Part shown: positions 45,158 to 53,254 of the stretch, piece after piece | Layout of the letters: every line of letters starts with the position of its first letter | Numbering within the stretch: position 1 is the stretch's first letter | NCBI GenBank assembly: GCA_963706905.1 | Contig: CAVPNY010000016.1 | Location: 120,988-184,987, forward strand | Length of the DNA: 64,000 bases | Direction: 5' to 3' | From: CAVPNY01 sp963706905 | Lineage (GTDB): Bacteria > Chloroflexota > Anaerolineae > Anaerolineales > UBA4823 | Position numbers and translations under genes: made by a program | The notes under the pieces: generated by a model | What the model was told of the DNA's origin: nothing | What the model saw: only the letters and a program-made list of their open reading frames with translations | Databases searched by the model: none

Positions 45158-45553
45158 TTAGTTCTCCTCCTCGATGTGTCTCACAACGCCCATTCCCGGG
45201 CAAGGCCACAGGGGACGTCCCGTATAACCGACTGTTTGCGAGAAACCGACAACTTGCTTGGTCGTTTCGAATACCTCGGTATGGCGGAAAAAAACATCAT
45301 CCTGGCTGATGGTATTGGCAGGCTGGTCTTTTTCAGAGGTTGGCGACCATTCGCCGAGGTAACCGGCATCGTCCAACTTGACAGCTAACTCCAGGTCGTT
45401 GACCCGGGCCTCATCGTAGGTGACTTCCACCACCTGGAAGGCGCTGCTGGCATAGACATCCAACACGCCAGGGGTTGCGGATAAGATCCGCCTGACTTCA
45501 AGCACGTGGTGATCACCATACATGGTGGGCAGTTCAAAAAGTTTCTTCTTCAT
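45158..45553 (-). CDS. HMA-like (heavy-metal-associated fold) protein heading the acs operon
   Basis: The first ~65 residues have the HMA beta-alpha-beta-beta-alpha-beta pattern ('HHVLEVRRILSATPGVLDVYAS', 'VVEVTYDEARVNDLELAVKLDDAGY'). The usual metal-binding CxxC is replaced by YGDHH. The C-terminal half has a WPCPG motif. The start at 45553 is preferred to a GTG two codons earlier because GGAAGG is 5 nt upstream. It lies 3 bp before acsA, so it is translated with it. A nickel or copper handling role for CODH/ACS is a reasonable but untested guess. Confidence 0.75.
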   Translation of the reverse strand: MKKKLFELPTMYGDHHVLEVRRILSATPGVLDVYASSAFQVVEVTYDEARVNDLELAVKLDDAGYLGEWSPTSEKDQPANTISQDDVFFRHTEVFETTKQVVGFSQTVGYTGRPLWPCPGMGVVRHIEEEN

Positions 45554-45862
45554 AAGCACCTTCCACGATAATGAAGATTCCCTCTCATGTCAATCCAGTG
45601 GTATTGAGGTCTCGTTGCCTGACCACTTGAGGGTGTTGGATTGTTAAATAGGTATGGATTTCTTGGGTAGCGGTGTCGTTGATGAATTCAGAACTTGTTT
45701 CCTCCTCTGGCGGCAAAGATCAAGGAAGCATAGATCCATTCTTATTCCACTTGGCGCTGGCTGGATATAAGGTTTTTAGGGAGGCAAGCAAGCAACCAGG
45801 CCAAAAACGTGCAATTTCACTGAATTAAGTATAAATTGGCCTGTACTTCGTGTTTAGTACCA

Positions 45863-45902
45863 CCTGTCACGATTAGCGTGGATATTTGTCACTCGTGATA
45901 GG
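45863..45902. promoter_or_regulatory. Inverted repeat in the acs/MCO divergent region
   Basis: CCTGTCACGA (45863-45872) and TCGTGATAGG (45893-45902) match at 9 of 10 positions, with a TTGTCAC between them. The 473-bp gap between the HMA-like gene and the MCO gene otherwise holds an AT-rich tract, the MCO promoter and a 13-codon frame. The sub-site at 45887-45901 resembles the site upstream of metVF. Confidence 0.5.
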
Positions 45903-45920
45903 CTCTCAGGAGGGGGTGAG

Positions 45921-45962
45921 ATGGCAAAACATTACAAAACAGGTAGTTTTAGTCTTGTCTAA
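45921..45962 (+). CDS. Possible 13-codon leader peptide
   Basis: ATG-TAA encodes MAKHYKTGSFSLV. The 5' side is AGGAGGGGGTGAG, an unusually strong Shine-Dalgarno sequence, ending directly at the ATG. The frame ends within the -35 region of the MCO promoter. It may be a translated leader, a remnant of a gene start, or chance. Confidence 0.3.
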   Translation: MAKHYKTGSFSLV

Positions 45963-45983
45963 ATTTGAATTTAGATATATAAT
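45955..45983 (+). promoter_or_regulatory. MCO-ZIP promoter with palindromic operator
   Basis: TTGTCT (45955-45960) and TATAAT (45978-45983) are 17 bp apart. Between them TCTAAATT-TG-AATTTAGA (45958-45975) is a perfect 8-bp palindrome with a 2-bp centre, ideally placed for repression. The ATG is 44 bp downstream of the -10. Confidence 0.75.
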
Positions 45984-46026
45984 CTGAGACAGGTAAGCAT
46001 TCTTTTTCTCGTCAAGGATCTGGATT

Positions 46027-47164
46027 ATGGATCATCAACTGGATACACAACCTCAATTTTCCCGTCGCGACTTCCTCAAGGCGATCTTCACCGGCAGCCT
46101 GGCAGTCAGCGGCGTTGCCGCCGCCGGCGGCATCATCCGGCGTGTCGAAGCAGCTCCTCCCGATGGGGAGCCAGCCCACGCTGGGCACAATCCCGAGCCG
46201 CAGGCGCAGCACAGCCATGGTGGAGCCGGCGTCACCGGACAGGTGAACCACGTTGCCAATGGCTTCGACCCGGCAGATATGCTCTATGAATGGGATTACG
46301 GCCAGGTCAGTACCCTGCCGAGCGGCCAGACACTGCGCGAGTTCCATATCGGCGTGGTCGATAAAGACATCGAAGTCGCCCCAGGCGTCTTCTTCCCGGC
46401 CTGGACCTACAACGGGCGGGTGCCGGGACCCAGCCTGCGCTGCGTGGAGGGCGACCGGGTGCGAGTTCAAGCTGGTCAACGCCGGCAGCCACCCGCACAC
46501 CATCCACTTTCACGGTATCCACGCTGCCCGCATGGACGGCGTGCCCGGCGTGGGGGCGGGCGAGATCCAGCCCGGTGAGGAGACTGTCTACGAATTTGAC
46601 GCTTTCCCCTTCGGCTGCCATCTGTATCACTGCCACGCCAATCCGCTCAAGCGCCATATCCACAAAGGCCTGTACGGCGCTTTCGTGATCGATCCTGACC
46701 CGAACAAATACTCCGGTGAGGAGCAGGAGATCGCCAGGAGTCGCCACCATCTCTCTCCTGAGAGCAAGCAGTTCAACGAGATGGTCATGGTGATGAACGG
46801 ATTCGACACCAACTTCGACGGCGAGAACGAGATCTACGCTGCGAACAGCATCGCCTTCGCCTACATGAACCAGCCGATCCGCATCCAGCGTGACCAGCCG
46901 CAGCGTCTCTACCTGGTCAATATGACTGAGTTTGACCCGATCAACTCGTTCCACCTGCACGCCAACTTCTTTGACTACTACGACCACGGCACGACGCTGA
47001 AGCCCACGCACAAGACGATTGACACCGTCATGCAGTGCCAGGCGCAGCGCGGCATCCTGGAGTTCTCTTTCAAGGGCTTTGAGCCGGGGATGTATATGTT
47101 CCACGCTCACCAGACCGAGCTCGGCGAGCTGGGCTGGATGGGTTTCTTTGAAGTGGTCGAATGA
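46027..47164 (+). CDS. Two-domain multicopper oxidase, Tat-exported (frameshifted)
   Basis: The N-terminus has a twin-arginine signal (SRRDFLKAIFTG followed by a hydrophobic stretch), so the protein is exported folded. The copper motifs are HTIHFHGIH, HLYHCHANPLKRH, FHLHANFFDYY and MFHAHQTELGELGWM, i.e. type 1 and type 2/3 sites of a small two-domain laccase or nitrite-reductase-like MCO. A shift at about 46462 (one extra C in GTGCGAG) splits the gene; dropping it gives GDRVEFKLVNAG. It is 379 aa when corrected. It is coupled to a ZIP transporter, suggesting metal (Fe, Mn or Cu) oxidation rather than nitrite reduction. Confidence 0.9.
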
Positions 47165-47181
47165 GGTATGGAGCTGAGACG

Positions 47182-48447
47182 ATGACAACCTTAGAAACGC
47201 AATCCACACCCACCAAAATCAGGCCGGCCTCGCGCTTCCCGCTGTGGCTGATTGGCCTGCTGCCTCTGCTGGCGATCGGCCTCATGCTGCTGATCTTCGC
47301 CTATGGCAACCCGCTGGCCCTGTTCACCGCCGAGCTGCCGCCCATTGAGAGCCTCAGCCTGCAGAACATCCGCGTGGTGAATGGCGGCTTCGAGCTGAGC
47401 CTGGTCAATGGCGGGCCGGACCCGGTCACCGTGGCTCAGGTGATCGTCGATGACGCCTACTGGCATTACGCCATCAGCCCCTCGCCAACCATTCCACGCC
47501 TGGGGCGCGCCACCATCACCATCGATTACCCGTGGGTCGAATACGAGCCCTACGCCATCAATGTGATCACCTCCACCGGTCTGACCTTCAGCGGGGAGGT
47601 CGCCCTGGCGACGCCCACCCCGACCCCCGGTTTCCAGCAGTTCCTGGCTTACGGGCTGCTGGGGGTGTATGTGGGCATCATCCCGGTCGGGCTGGGCATG
47701 CTGTGGTACCCGGCGATGAAGCGAATGGGGCGCAAATGGCTGGGGGCGATCCTGGCCCTGACACTGGGACTGCTCGTCTTTCTGCTGATCGATACCCTGC
47801 TGGAGGCCTTTGAGATGGCCGCCGAGCTGCCGGGCGTCTTCCAGGGCATCCCGCTGGTGCTGTTCTCCGCCCTGATCACATGGCTGGCTCTGCTGGCTAT
47901 TGGATCCCGGCGGCGCGGCGTGACCCAGGCTGACCCGGCGAAGAAGGCGCTCTACCTGGCGGGTATGATCGCCCTGGGTATCGGGCTGCACAACCTGGGC
48001 GAGGGGCTGGCGATCGGCGCCGCCTTCGCCATCGGCGAGGCAGCCCTGGGCTCCTTCCTGGTGATCGGCTTCATGCTGCACAATGTCACGGAGGGCATCG
48101 GCATCGTTGCCCCGCTCCTGCCGTCCAAACGCCCGGCAGAAACCGCCCCCGCTGCGGATGCACCCGCCTCGCCGCGGTTGGGCATCTTTATCGCTCTGAC
48201 CTTGCTGGCCGGCGCGCCCGCCATCCTGGGCGCCTGGATCGGCGGCTTTGCCTTCTCGCCTCTCCTGGCGGCGCTTTTCCTGGGCATCGGCCTGGGCGCC
48301 ATCTGGCAGGTGGTCGTCGAGGTGACCGGCCTGCTGCGCAGCTACGCCGAGCGTGAGGGCGACCCGTTCTTCTCCTGGTACAACGTGGGCGGCTTCCTGG
48401 CCGGCCTGGCGATTATGTATCTGACCGCATTCCTGGTGAAATTCTAA
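47182..48447 (+). CDS. ZIP-family metal transporter with N-terminal extracytoplasmic domain
   Basis: The protein has an N-terminal membrane anchor (about residues 20-42) and a ~100-residue beta-rich external domain. Seven or eight membrane helices follow, with the ZIP metal-site motifs GLHNLGEGLAIGAAFAIGE and GFMLHNVTEGIGI. It probably imports a divalent metal. The start at 47182 (GGAG 8 nt upstream) is preferred to an ATG overlapping the MCO stop. It is the second gene of the MCO operon and ends just before palindromic element copy 2. Confidence 0.88.
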   Translation: MTTLETQSTPTKIRPASRFPLWLIGLLPLLAIGLMLLIFAYGNPLALFTAELPPIESLSLQNIRVVNGGFELSLVNGGPDPVTVAQVIVDDAYWHYAISPSPTIPRLGRATITIDYPWVEYEPYAINVITSTGLTFSGEVALATPTPTPGFQQFLAYGLLGVYVGIIPVGLGMLWYPAMKRMGRKWLGAILALTLGLLVFLLIDTLLEAFEMAAELPGVFQGIPLVLFSALITWLALLAIGSRRRGVTQADPAKKALYLAGMIALGIGLHNLGEGLAIGAAFAIGEAALGSFLVIGFMLHNVTEGIGIVAPLLPSKRPAETAPAADAPASPRLGIFIALTLLAGAPAILGAWIGGFAFSPLLAALFLGIGLGAIWQVVVEVTGLLRSYAEREGDPFFSWYNVGGFLAGLAIMYLTAFLVKF

Positions 48448-48453
48448 TCATAG

Positions 48454-48546
48454 TAGAAGATACGTAGTTCGAGAGGACGCGGGGGTGTTTTGGCGGGCCA
48501 CGCCCGCCAAAACACCCCCGCCCTTCCACCAACTACGTAAATCCTA
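48454..48546. repeat. Nested palindromic element, copy 2
   Basis: Outer arms TAGAAGATACGTAGTT and AACTACGTAAATCCTA flank the same inner GGGGTGTTTTGGCGGGC stem with a CAC loop. Compensatory changes (ACGTAG/CTACGT against ACGCAG/CTGCGT in copy 1) preserve pairing. It begins 7 bp after the ZIP gene. Confidence 0.87.
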
Positions 48547-48627
48547 CATTCAACAGACCTCCGGGTTCTCAAGCAAACGGAGTTGTGAAAACATCAGGGA
48601 AAGCGGGGTCGAAAGGTACGCGGCGGG

Positions 48628-48852
48628 TTACTCCTTGTGTAAGAATTCCAACAACTCATAGACCAGAAACGCCGGCCAGACGAGGCCTTTGAAGAATCCC
48701 ACTACGCCTTCCTGGACTGTGGTGGCTCGGCTGATGTAATAGACCCATGCGCCGATGAGGCCCAATCCATAGACCGCCTCTGAAGAACCACCCTGGTACT
48801 TCACCTCTATTTTTCGATCTTCTTGTTCGGTTGATTTTAATTCAGTGGTCAT
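48628..48852 (-). CDS. Small membrane protein (74 aa)
   Basis: The start at 48852 has AAAAGGAG close upstream; a longer frame to 48876 is not needed. The protein is an acidic N-terminus followed by two hydrophobic segments ('AVYGLGLIGAWVYYIS' and 'VVGFFKGLVWPAFLVYELLEFL'), ending HKE. No family is recognised beyond small two-helix membrane proteins. It stands alone between two copies of the nested palindromic element (48454 and 48894). Confidence 0.75.
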   Translation of the reverse strand: MTTELKSTEQEDRKIEVKYQGGSSEAVYGLGLIGAWVYYISRATTVQEGVVGFFKGLVWPAFLVYELLEFLHKE

Positions 48853-48893
48853 TTCTGCTCCTTTTCGATATCTCAATCATCGAATATTACCAT

Positions 48894-48987
48894 TAGAAGT
48901 TACGCAATTCTAGGGAGAAGTGGGGGTGTTTTGGCGGGCGTAGCCCGCCAAAACACCCCCATAAACCCACCAACTGCTTAAGTGCTA
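48894..48987. repeat. Nested palindromic element, copy 3
   Basis: Outer arms TAGAAGTTACGCAATT and AACTGCTTAAGTGCTA enclose the inner GGGGTGTTTTGGCGGGC stem (perfect, GTA loop). It shares GGGAGAAGTGGGGGTGTTTT with the half copy at 55834. Confidence 0.87.
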
Positions 48988-49072
48988 ACCATTTAATTGT
49001 GTTTCCAGTTGTCCTGCGAGCCGTCGCGTTCTGTGCGGCGCAGCGAAGCATTTTCATCTGTCACGCTGGCTA

Positions 49073-49130
49073 TTGACACCCGTTGTCATTGGATTATAAT
49101 ATCAGTATACCAGTATACTAGTACACTGAT
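49073..49130 (+). promoter_or_regulatory. Promoter and YtrA-type operator of the lipoprotein-GntR-ABC operon
   Basis: TTGACA (49073-49078) and TATAAT (49095-49100) are 16 bp apart. Immediately after, ATCAGTATAC...GTACACTGAT (49101-49130) forms a 10-bp inverted repeat (9/10). It contains AGTATA-N12-TACACT, very near the AGTGTA-N13-TACACT operator described for YtrA-subfamily GntR regulators. It would cover +1 to about +25. Confidence 0.8.
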
Positions 49131-49141
49131 ACATTGCATCA

Positions 49142-50221
49142 ATGAAACGAACCATGAAACGAACCATGAAACCCTCTGGTCGCATCCGATCTTTTCATAC
49201 TCTGCTGATTGGCGTTGTGTTGTTGGTGGCGTGCACCTCTAAATCCACTGGAGGTCCAAGCGCCTCGATTTACCCAGAAGAAATCCAGGTACCCGCTCCG
49301 AGCACTACACCAGCCGGGGACTTATCCCGCTTACAGACCCCACCGCTAGCTGAACAGAGTTTGCGTGAATCCAGCCAGTTTCTGCCTCCCCTGGAAATCC
49401 CCTATACAGAGGATAACCCGCTCTCCGACATGCAGGAAATCGCGAAAATTCTGGAAGCTATCCGTTTACGCCAGGAGGCCTGGTTCTCATCTCCAGGTTG
49501 GTATCTGAAAACGGTCTGCAACTACGCAACCCCCGGTATTGATGATTGGATGGACTGTTTATCTTTCCTGGTGCATGTTGTCGACGAGGCGCGTAACTGC
49601 CGCGAACAGATGGTGTACTTTGTCATCGAGAATCAGGTCAAGCCCTTTGAAATCATGCTGGAGGATGGCTCGCGGGCGGGTTTTAACCTGCCGGAAGGGA
49701 GTTTCCGGGAAGACAGCCTCCATCCTTCCGACCCGGCAGAGCGATGCAGCCTGGAGAATTTGGAGAGGGTGGATGTCTGGTGCGAGTCCCTGCTCGGTAA
49801 TGAGCGAGCCTGGTTAGAGAATTTTATGGCTGAATTACAGACCGGAGGCGGCAGCCTGGAACAAGGCTCGGGCGCGACCGAAGGTAGTGTCCAAGCCTGG
49901 CAGGAGCTGGTCGACGGTCAAGTAGCATTCCTGCTGGCTTATGAGATCGCTGCTTATCGGGAGCCAAAGCCGGTGATCCTTGACCCAGCTTCTGGGCAAA
50001 GTCTGGTTGTTGAGCGCAGCACTCGCTTGAAACGATTTGATTTGACCACTGGCTTACAACTCTCGGAACAGGAAATTCTATACCTGCAGAATGGGCAGAT
50101 ACTGGGTGGGGGAGATCCAACCGGCAGTATCCAATATATCTATCATGAAACTCTGCCTGCTGCGCTGGCTCAGGTGTTCTCGGATACTGCAACCAGGGTT
50201 CGCGAGGAGCTGGGCAAATAG
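49142..50221 (+). CDS. Lipoprotein of unknown function
   Basis: The N-terminus carries a lipoprotein signal with lipobox LLVAC followed by a Ser/Pro/Thr-rich linker. The mature part (~325 aa) is soluble and mostly helical, with several Trp and Cys residues, and matches no family I know. A 12-bp sequence at the start is tandemly duplicated (MKRTMKRTMK), leaving three possible ATGs (49142, 49154, 49166) and no convincing binding site. As the first gene of the YtrA/ABC operon it may be the substrate-binding or sensing component. Confidence 0.8.
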   Translation: MKRTMKRTMKPSGRIRSFHTLLIGVVLLVACTSKSTGGPSASIYPEEIQVPAPSTTPAGDLSRLQTPPLAEQSLRESSQFLPPLEIPYTEDNPLSDMQEIAKILEAIRLRQEAWFSSPGWYLKTVCNYATPGIDDWMDCLSFLVHVVDEARNCREQMVYFVIENQVKPFEIMLEDGSRAGFNLPEGSFREDSLHPSDPAERCSLENLERVDVWCESLLGNERAWLENFMAELQTGGGSLEQGSGATEGSVQAWQELVDGQVAFLLAYEIAAYREPKPVILDPASGQSLVVERSTRLKRFDLTTGLQLSEQEILYLQNGQILGGGDPTGSIQYIYHETLPAALAQVFSDTATRVREELGK

Positions 50222-50242
50222 GTCAGACTGGTATCCGGCGTG

Positions 50243-50629
50243 ATGGAACACATATTCAACGACCAGCAACCCATCTACCAGCAGATCATCCAGCGTATCT
50301 GCGCCCAGATCTTGCGCCGCGACTTGAAACCAGGCGATAAGCTACCTTCCGTGATCGATGCCGCCATGTTTTACAAAGTGAATCACAACACAATATTTCG
50401 CGTGTACAGTGAGCTTGTGCGCCAGGAGATCGCGGTCACCCGTCGGGGGGAGGGCACCTTTGTGACAGAGAACCAGGAGGTGCTGGATAAGATGCACCAG
50501 ACTATGCGCGAAACTCTGCTGGAGAATTTTTTCACCGAGATGAGCCGCCTGGGGTATTCGACAGAGGAAATCTTGGCGGAGATGCAGGCTTTTGCCAACC
50601 GCATCTCTCCGAGAGGTGAGCATGCATAA
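50243..50629 (+). CDS. YtrA-subfamily GntR transcriptional regulator
   Basis: The winged helix-turn-helix at the N-terminus ('PIYQQIIQRICAQILRRDLKPGDKLPSV', 'VNHNTIFRVYSELVRQEIAVTRRGEGTFV') is followed by only about 55 residues, the short C-terminus of YtrA-type regulators that accompany ABC transporters. It probably represses its own operon through the 49101-49130 palindrome. The ATG at 50243 is chosen over a GTG one codon earlier. Its end overlaps the permease start. Confidence 0.92.
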   Translation: MEHIFNDQQPIYQQIIQRICAQILRRDLKPGDKLPSVIDAAMFYKVNHNTIFRVYSELVRQEIAVTRRGEGTFVTENQEVLDKMHQTMRETLLENFFTEMSRLGYSTEEILAEMQAFANRISPRGEHA

Positions 50630-51468
50630 ACGAGATTCCTGGATCATCGGTATCTTTCGTGAAGAATTAGCGCGCGCGATTCCGCAACAATCGTTTCCTG
50701 GTTGTGTTCTTCCTGGCGCTGGCCTGTTTCGGATATGGTTACTACGACGCCAGCCGTTTCTTTCCAGGGCTGGAGACCAACAACGCTACCGCACTGGCGG
50801 ATAATGCGTATGAGTTGTGGCTGTTTGTGCATTACCGCTCCTTTTTCGTCTATCTGGCTCCCATCGTGGCGGCTTTACCTTTTGCGGATTCGCTCTGGGT
50901 GGATCGCAACCAGGGTTTTTTACGATTTATCCTGGCCCGCGCCAGCTACCGGAGTTATCTGGCAGCCAAGTCTCTGGCTAACCTGTTAGCCGGTGCATTT
51001 GCTGTTGCAGGTCCGCTGCTCATCCTGTACCTGTTTACCAGCTTGATCGCTTCTCGAGAGGTGCCGGTTGAATCTTGGATGTTTACCACCTGGGGAGCAC
51101 AGGATGGCACCCCGTTGAGTATCCTGGCATCCTTGTACCCTGGTCAACCTGACCTCTACGTCCTGGCTCTGGTCAGCCTGGCATTCTGTTTTGGCGCTGT
51201 CTATGCCACATTAGGCCTGGCGATTTCCAGCCTGATCAACAATCGTTTTGTAATTCTGTTTGCTCCTTTTATTGTGTTCATGGTCAGTGCTTATATCGCC
51301 GACCGGGCGCGCCATCTTGGTCATCAATGGTCGCCTGAAACCATCCTGATTCCCTACAATACAGCTGAGGTCACCGTGGCAACCCTGCTTACTCAAGGGG
51401 CGATTATTTTGATCGCAAGTATCCTGCTTTTGGTTGCCTTTGGCCGGCGTTCTCGGATTGCGGGTTGA
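50622..51468 (+). CDS. ABC transporter permease 1 (frameshifted near the 5' end)
   Basis: The protein begins MHKRDSWIIGIFREELARA (ATG overlapping the GntR stop, AGAGGTGAG upstream). It then loses frame in the GCGCGCGCG tract at 50670-50678; removing one base continues FRNNRFLVVFFLALACFGYG. It has about six hydrophobic segments of an ABC-2-like permease and an external loop after the first helix. It probably forms an export or antibiotic-resistance type transporter with permease 2 and the ATPase. Confidence 0.85.
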
Positions 51469-51493
51469 GTTGAAAAGTTGCTAGGGTGAAACC

Positions 51494-52321
51494 ATGCGAT
51501 TGTTATCCTATGTAAGCCTCCAAATCCGCCAAACGATATTTCGTAAGCGCTGGCTGTTGCCATTTCCGGTGATGTTGTTTATTGCCTTCCGTTCCGTCAA
51601 TGCCATCCGAACCTTGCTTGTACTTCACGCTAACACCAACGCCAGCGTCTGGGATGTCTTTTTCATCATTTTTGGGAACGGCTGGAACATGATCTTGATC
51701 ATCACCAATCTGTTCTTATTCCTGGTCTGCGATCTGCTTCCAGAGCCAGGCTTTGGGCAGCTGGCGCTGCTGCGCCTGGGCTCGCGGCGTATGTGGTGGC
51801 TAGCAAAATGCCTGGTATTAGCCGTATCCGTGCTGGCGTATGCCTTCCTGACCGCTGGGATCGTTGTGACCTACGCGGCTTTTCACTTTTCCTTAAACCT
51901 CACTTGGAGCACTCTGGCCCTCACCGCGCCAGATTTGTTGAACATCCCATTTTTTACCCCCCGGAATGCATCAGCTTCCACGGTTATCGGACAGATTGTG
52001 CTGCTGCTCATGCTCGCTTGGTTTTGCCTGGGGCTGCTGATGATGGTCGTGACTCAGTTAAGCTGCCGCTTCCTGGTTGGCTATATTACGGCGCTGGTTG
52101 TCCTTTTTGCCAGTTTTGCAGTGTCTTGGGTCTCAGATCCACTCGCCTGGACGAATCTGTTCATCTACAAGCATCTGATGTTTAATCATTTCCCTCTCCC
52201 GTTTCGGGATATTCCCGTCACCATGTCTGTTCTCTATTGGTTGTTCTGGCTGTTTCTTCTTGCCGGAATTGGATTGGTGATCAGCCAGCGGCAGGACCAC
52301 CTTGCCATACAGCACGCTTAG
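51494..52321 (+). CDS. ABC transporter permease 2
   Basis: The 275-residue protein has six hydrophobic segments ('LPFPVMLFIAFRSV', 'MILIITNLFLFLVCDLL', 'LVLAVSVLAYAFLTAGIVV', 'QIVLLLMLAWFCLGLLMMVV', 'YITALVVLFASFAVSW', 'VLYWLFWLFLLAGIGLVI'), typical of small ABC-2-type membrane subunits. It is 25 bp after permease 1 and 25 bp before the ATPase. The transported compound is unknown. Confidence 0.85.
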   Translation: MRLLSYVSLQIRQTIFRKRWLLPFPVMLFIAFRSVNAIRTLLVLHANTNASVWDVFFIIFGNGWNMILIITNLFLFLVCDLLPEPGFGQLALLRLGSRRMWWLAKCLVLAVSVLAYAFLTAGIVVTYAAFHFSLNLTWSTLALTAPDLLNIPFFTPRNASASTVIGQIVLLLMLAWFCLGLLMMVVTQLSCRFLVGYITALVVLFASFAVSWVSDPLAWTNLFIYKHLMFNHFPLPFRDIPVTMSVLYWLFWLFLLAGIGLVISQRQDHLAIQHA

Positions 52322-52346
52322 GCTGGTCCAAAAAGGATGAGATGCG

Positions 52347-53016
52347 ATGCAACACACAAATGGTAAACCCATTCTTTCTACCCAGGCTGTTACAAAGCGC
52401 TTCGGTAAAAGGCTCGTTTTGGAGGGGATCGATTTTGACATGCCCTCTGGTGTGATCTATGGCATCAGCGGAGCCAATGGTTCCGGGAAGAGTGTTTTTC
52501 TGCGGGTATTGTGTGGCTTGATCCGTCCGACGAGTGGGCAGGTAGAAATCTTCAATCGAAGGATCGGGTCAGACGTTGAGTTCCCGCTTTCAACTGGAGT
52601 GCTGATTGACAGCCCAGGATTTCCTGTTAGCGGAAAGTGGGCGGCGGAACCTGGAACTATTGGCCCGCATTCAAGGAAAAATTGGCCGGGAAAAGATCGC
52701 TAAAACGCTGAACTTTGTTGGCCTGGAAGCCAATGATCGCCGGCCGGTCAGCGCTTACTCGACCGGGATGCGCCAGCGCCTGGGGCTGGCGCAGGCTATC
52801 ATGGAGGATCCCGAATTGCTGATCTTGGATGAGCCAACCAACGGGCTGGATTTTGATGGTCAGCGGGAAATATATCAGTACTTGATTGACCTGCGCCAGC
52901 AAGGCAAGACCATTTTGATTACCAGCCATAGCAAGGACGAGATCAAAATTCTATGCGATCAGGCATTTGTGCTGGCTGAGGGGAAACTTGCCTTGGCCCA
53001 AGAGATCACCATCTAG
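52347..53016 (+). CDS. ABC transporter ATP-binding protein (frameshifted)
   Basis: Walker A is in GANGSGKSVFLRVL. The signature region is the degenerate form 'VSAYSTGMRQRLGLAQAI', and Walker B is 'LLILDEPTNGLD', with a switch His in ITSHS. An extra C at 52623-52624 shifts the frame between the halves; its removal gives LIDSPGFLLAESGRRNLELL, the normal Q-loop/helical region. It is the last gene of the GntR operon. Corrected length is about 222 aa, short but complete. Confidence 0.9.
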
Positions 53017-53029
53017 CTAATTTATAACA

Positions 53030-53085
53030 AGAACTCCGAGGTCTTCAGCGAATGTAGTTCGCATGAGGTCGGAGTTCTGTTCTTT
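53030..53085 (+). terminator. 'AACTCCGA' hairpin, terminator of the ABC operon
   Basis: AGAACTCCGA (53030-53039) and TCGGAGTTCT (53069-53078) are 10-bp arms around a second weaker hairpin, followed by GTTCTTTCT. It belongs to the same GACCTCGGAG-like hairpin family as 8667 and 23021. Confidence 0.65.
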
Positions 53086-53086
53086 C

Positions 53087-53160
53087 TGGCTGGGGGTCGA
53101 GGATTCGAACCTCGGCATACAGATTCAGAGTCTGCTGTCCTACCACTAGACGAACCCCCA
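53087..53160 (-). tRNA. tRNA-Gln (anticodon CTG)
   Basis: The minus strand starts TGGGGGTTCGTCTAGTGGTA. The acceptor pairs TGGGGGT with ACCCCCA. The anticodon arm GCAGA-CTCTGAA-TCTGT gives anticodon CTG, and the T arm has GGTTCGAATCC. The CCA end is encoded (53087-53089). Confidence 0.95.
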
Positions 53161-53176
53161 GGGTTGTCGTGAGAAA

Positions 53177-53205
53177 ATTCTACCATGTTAGCCCGTTGGC
53201 GTCAA
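53177..53205 (-). promoter_or_regulatory. tRNA-Gln promoter
   Basis: On the minus strand TTGACG (53200-53205) and TAGAAT (53177-53182) are separated by 17 bp, ending 17 bp before the mature tRNA. Confidence 0.85.
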
Positions 53206-53254
53206 TTTTCCTCCAATCCTGGATATAATAGCTTATTGTATATGAAACGATTGT

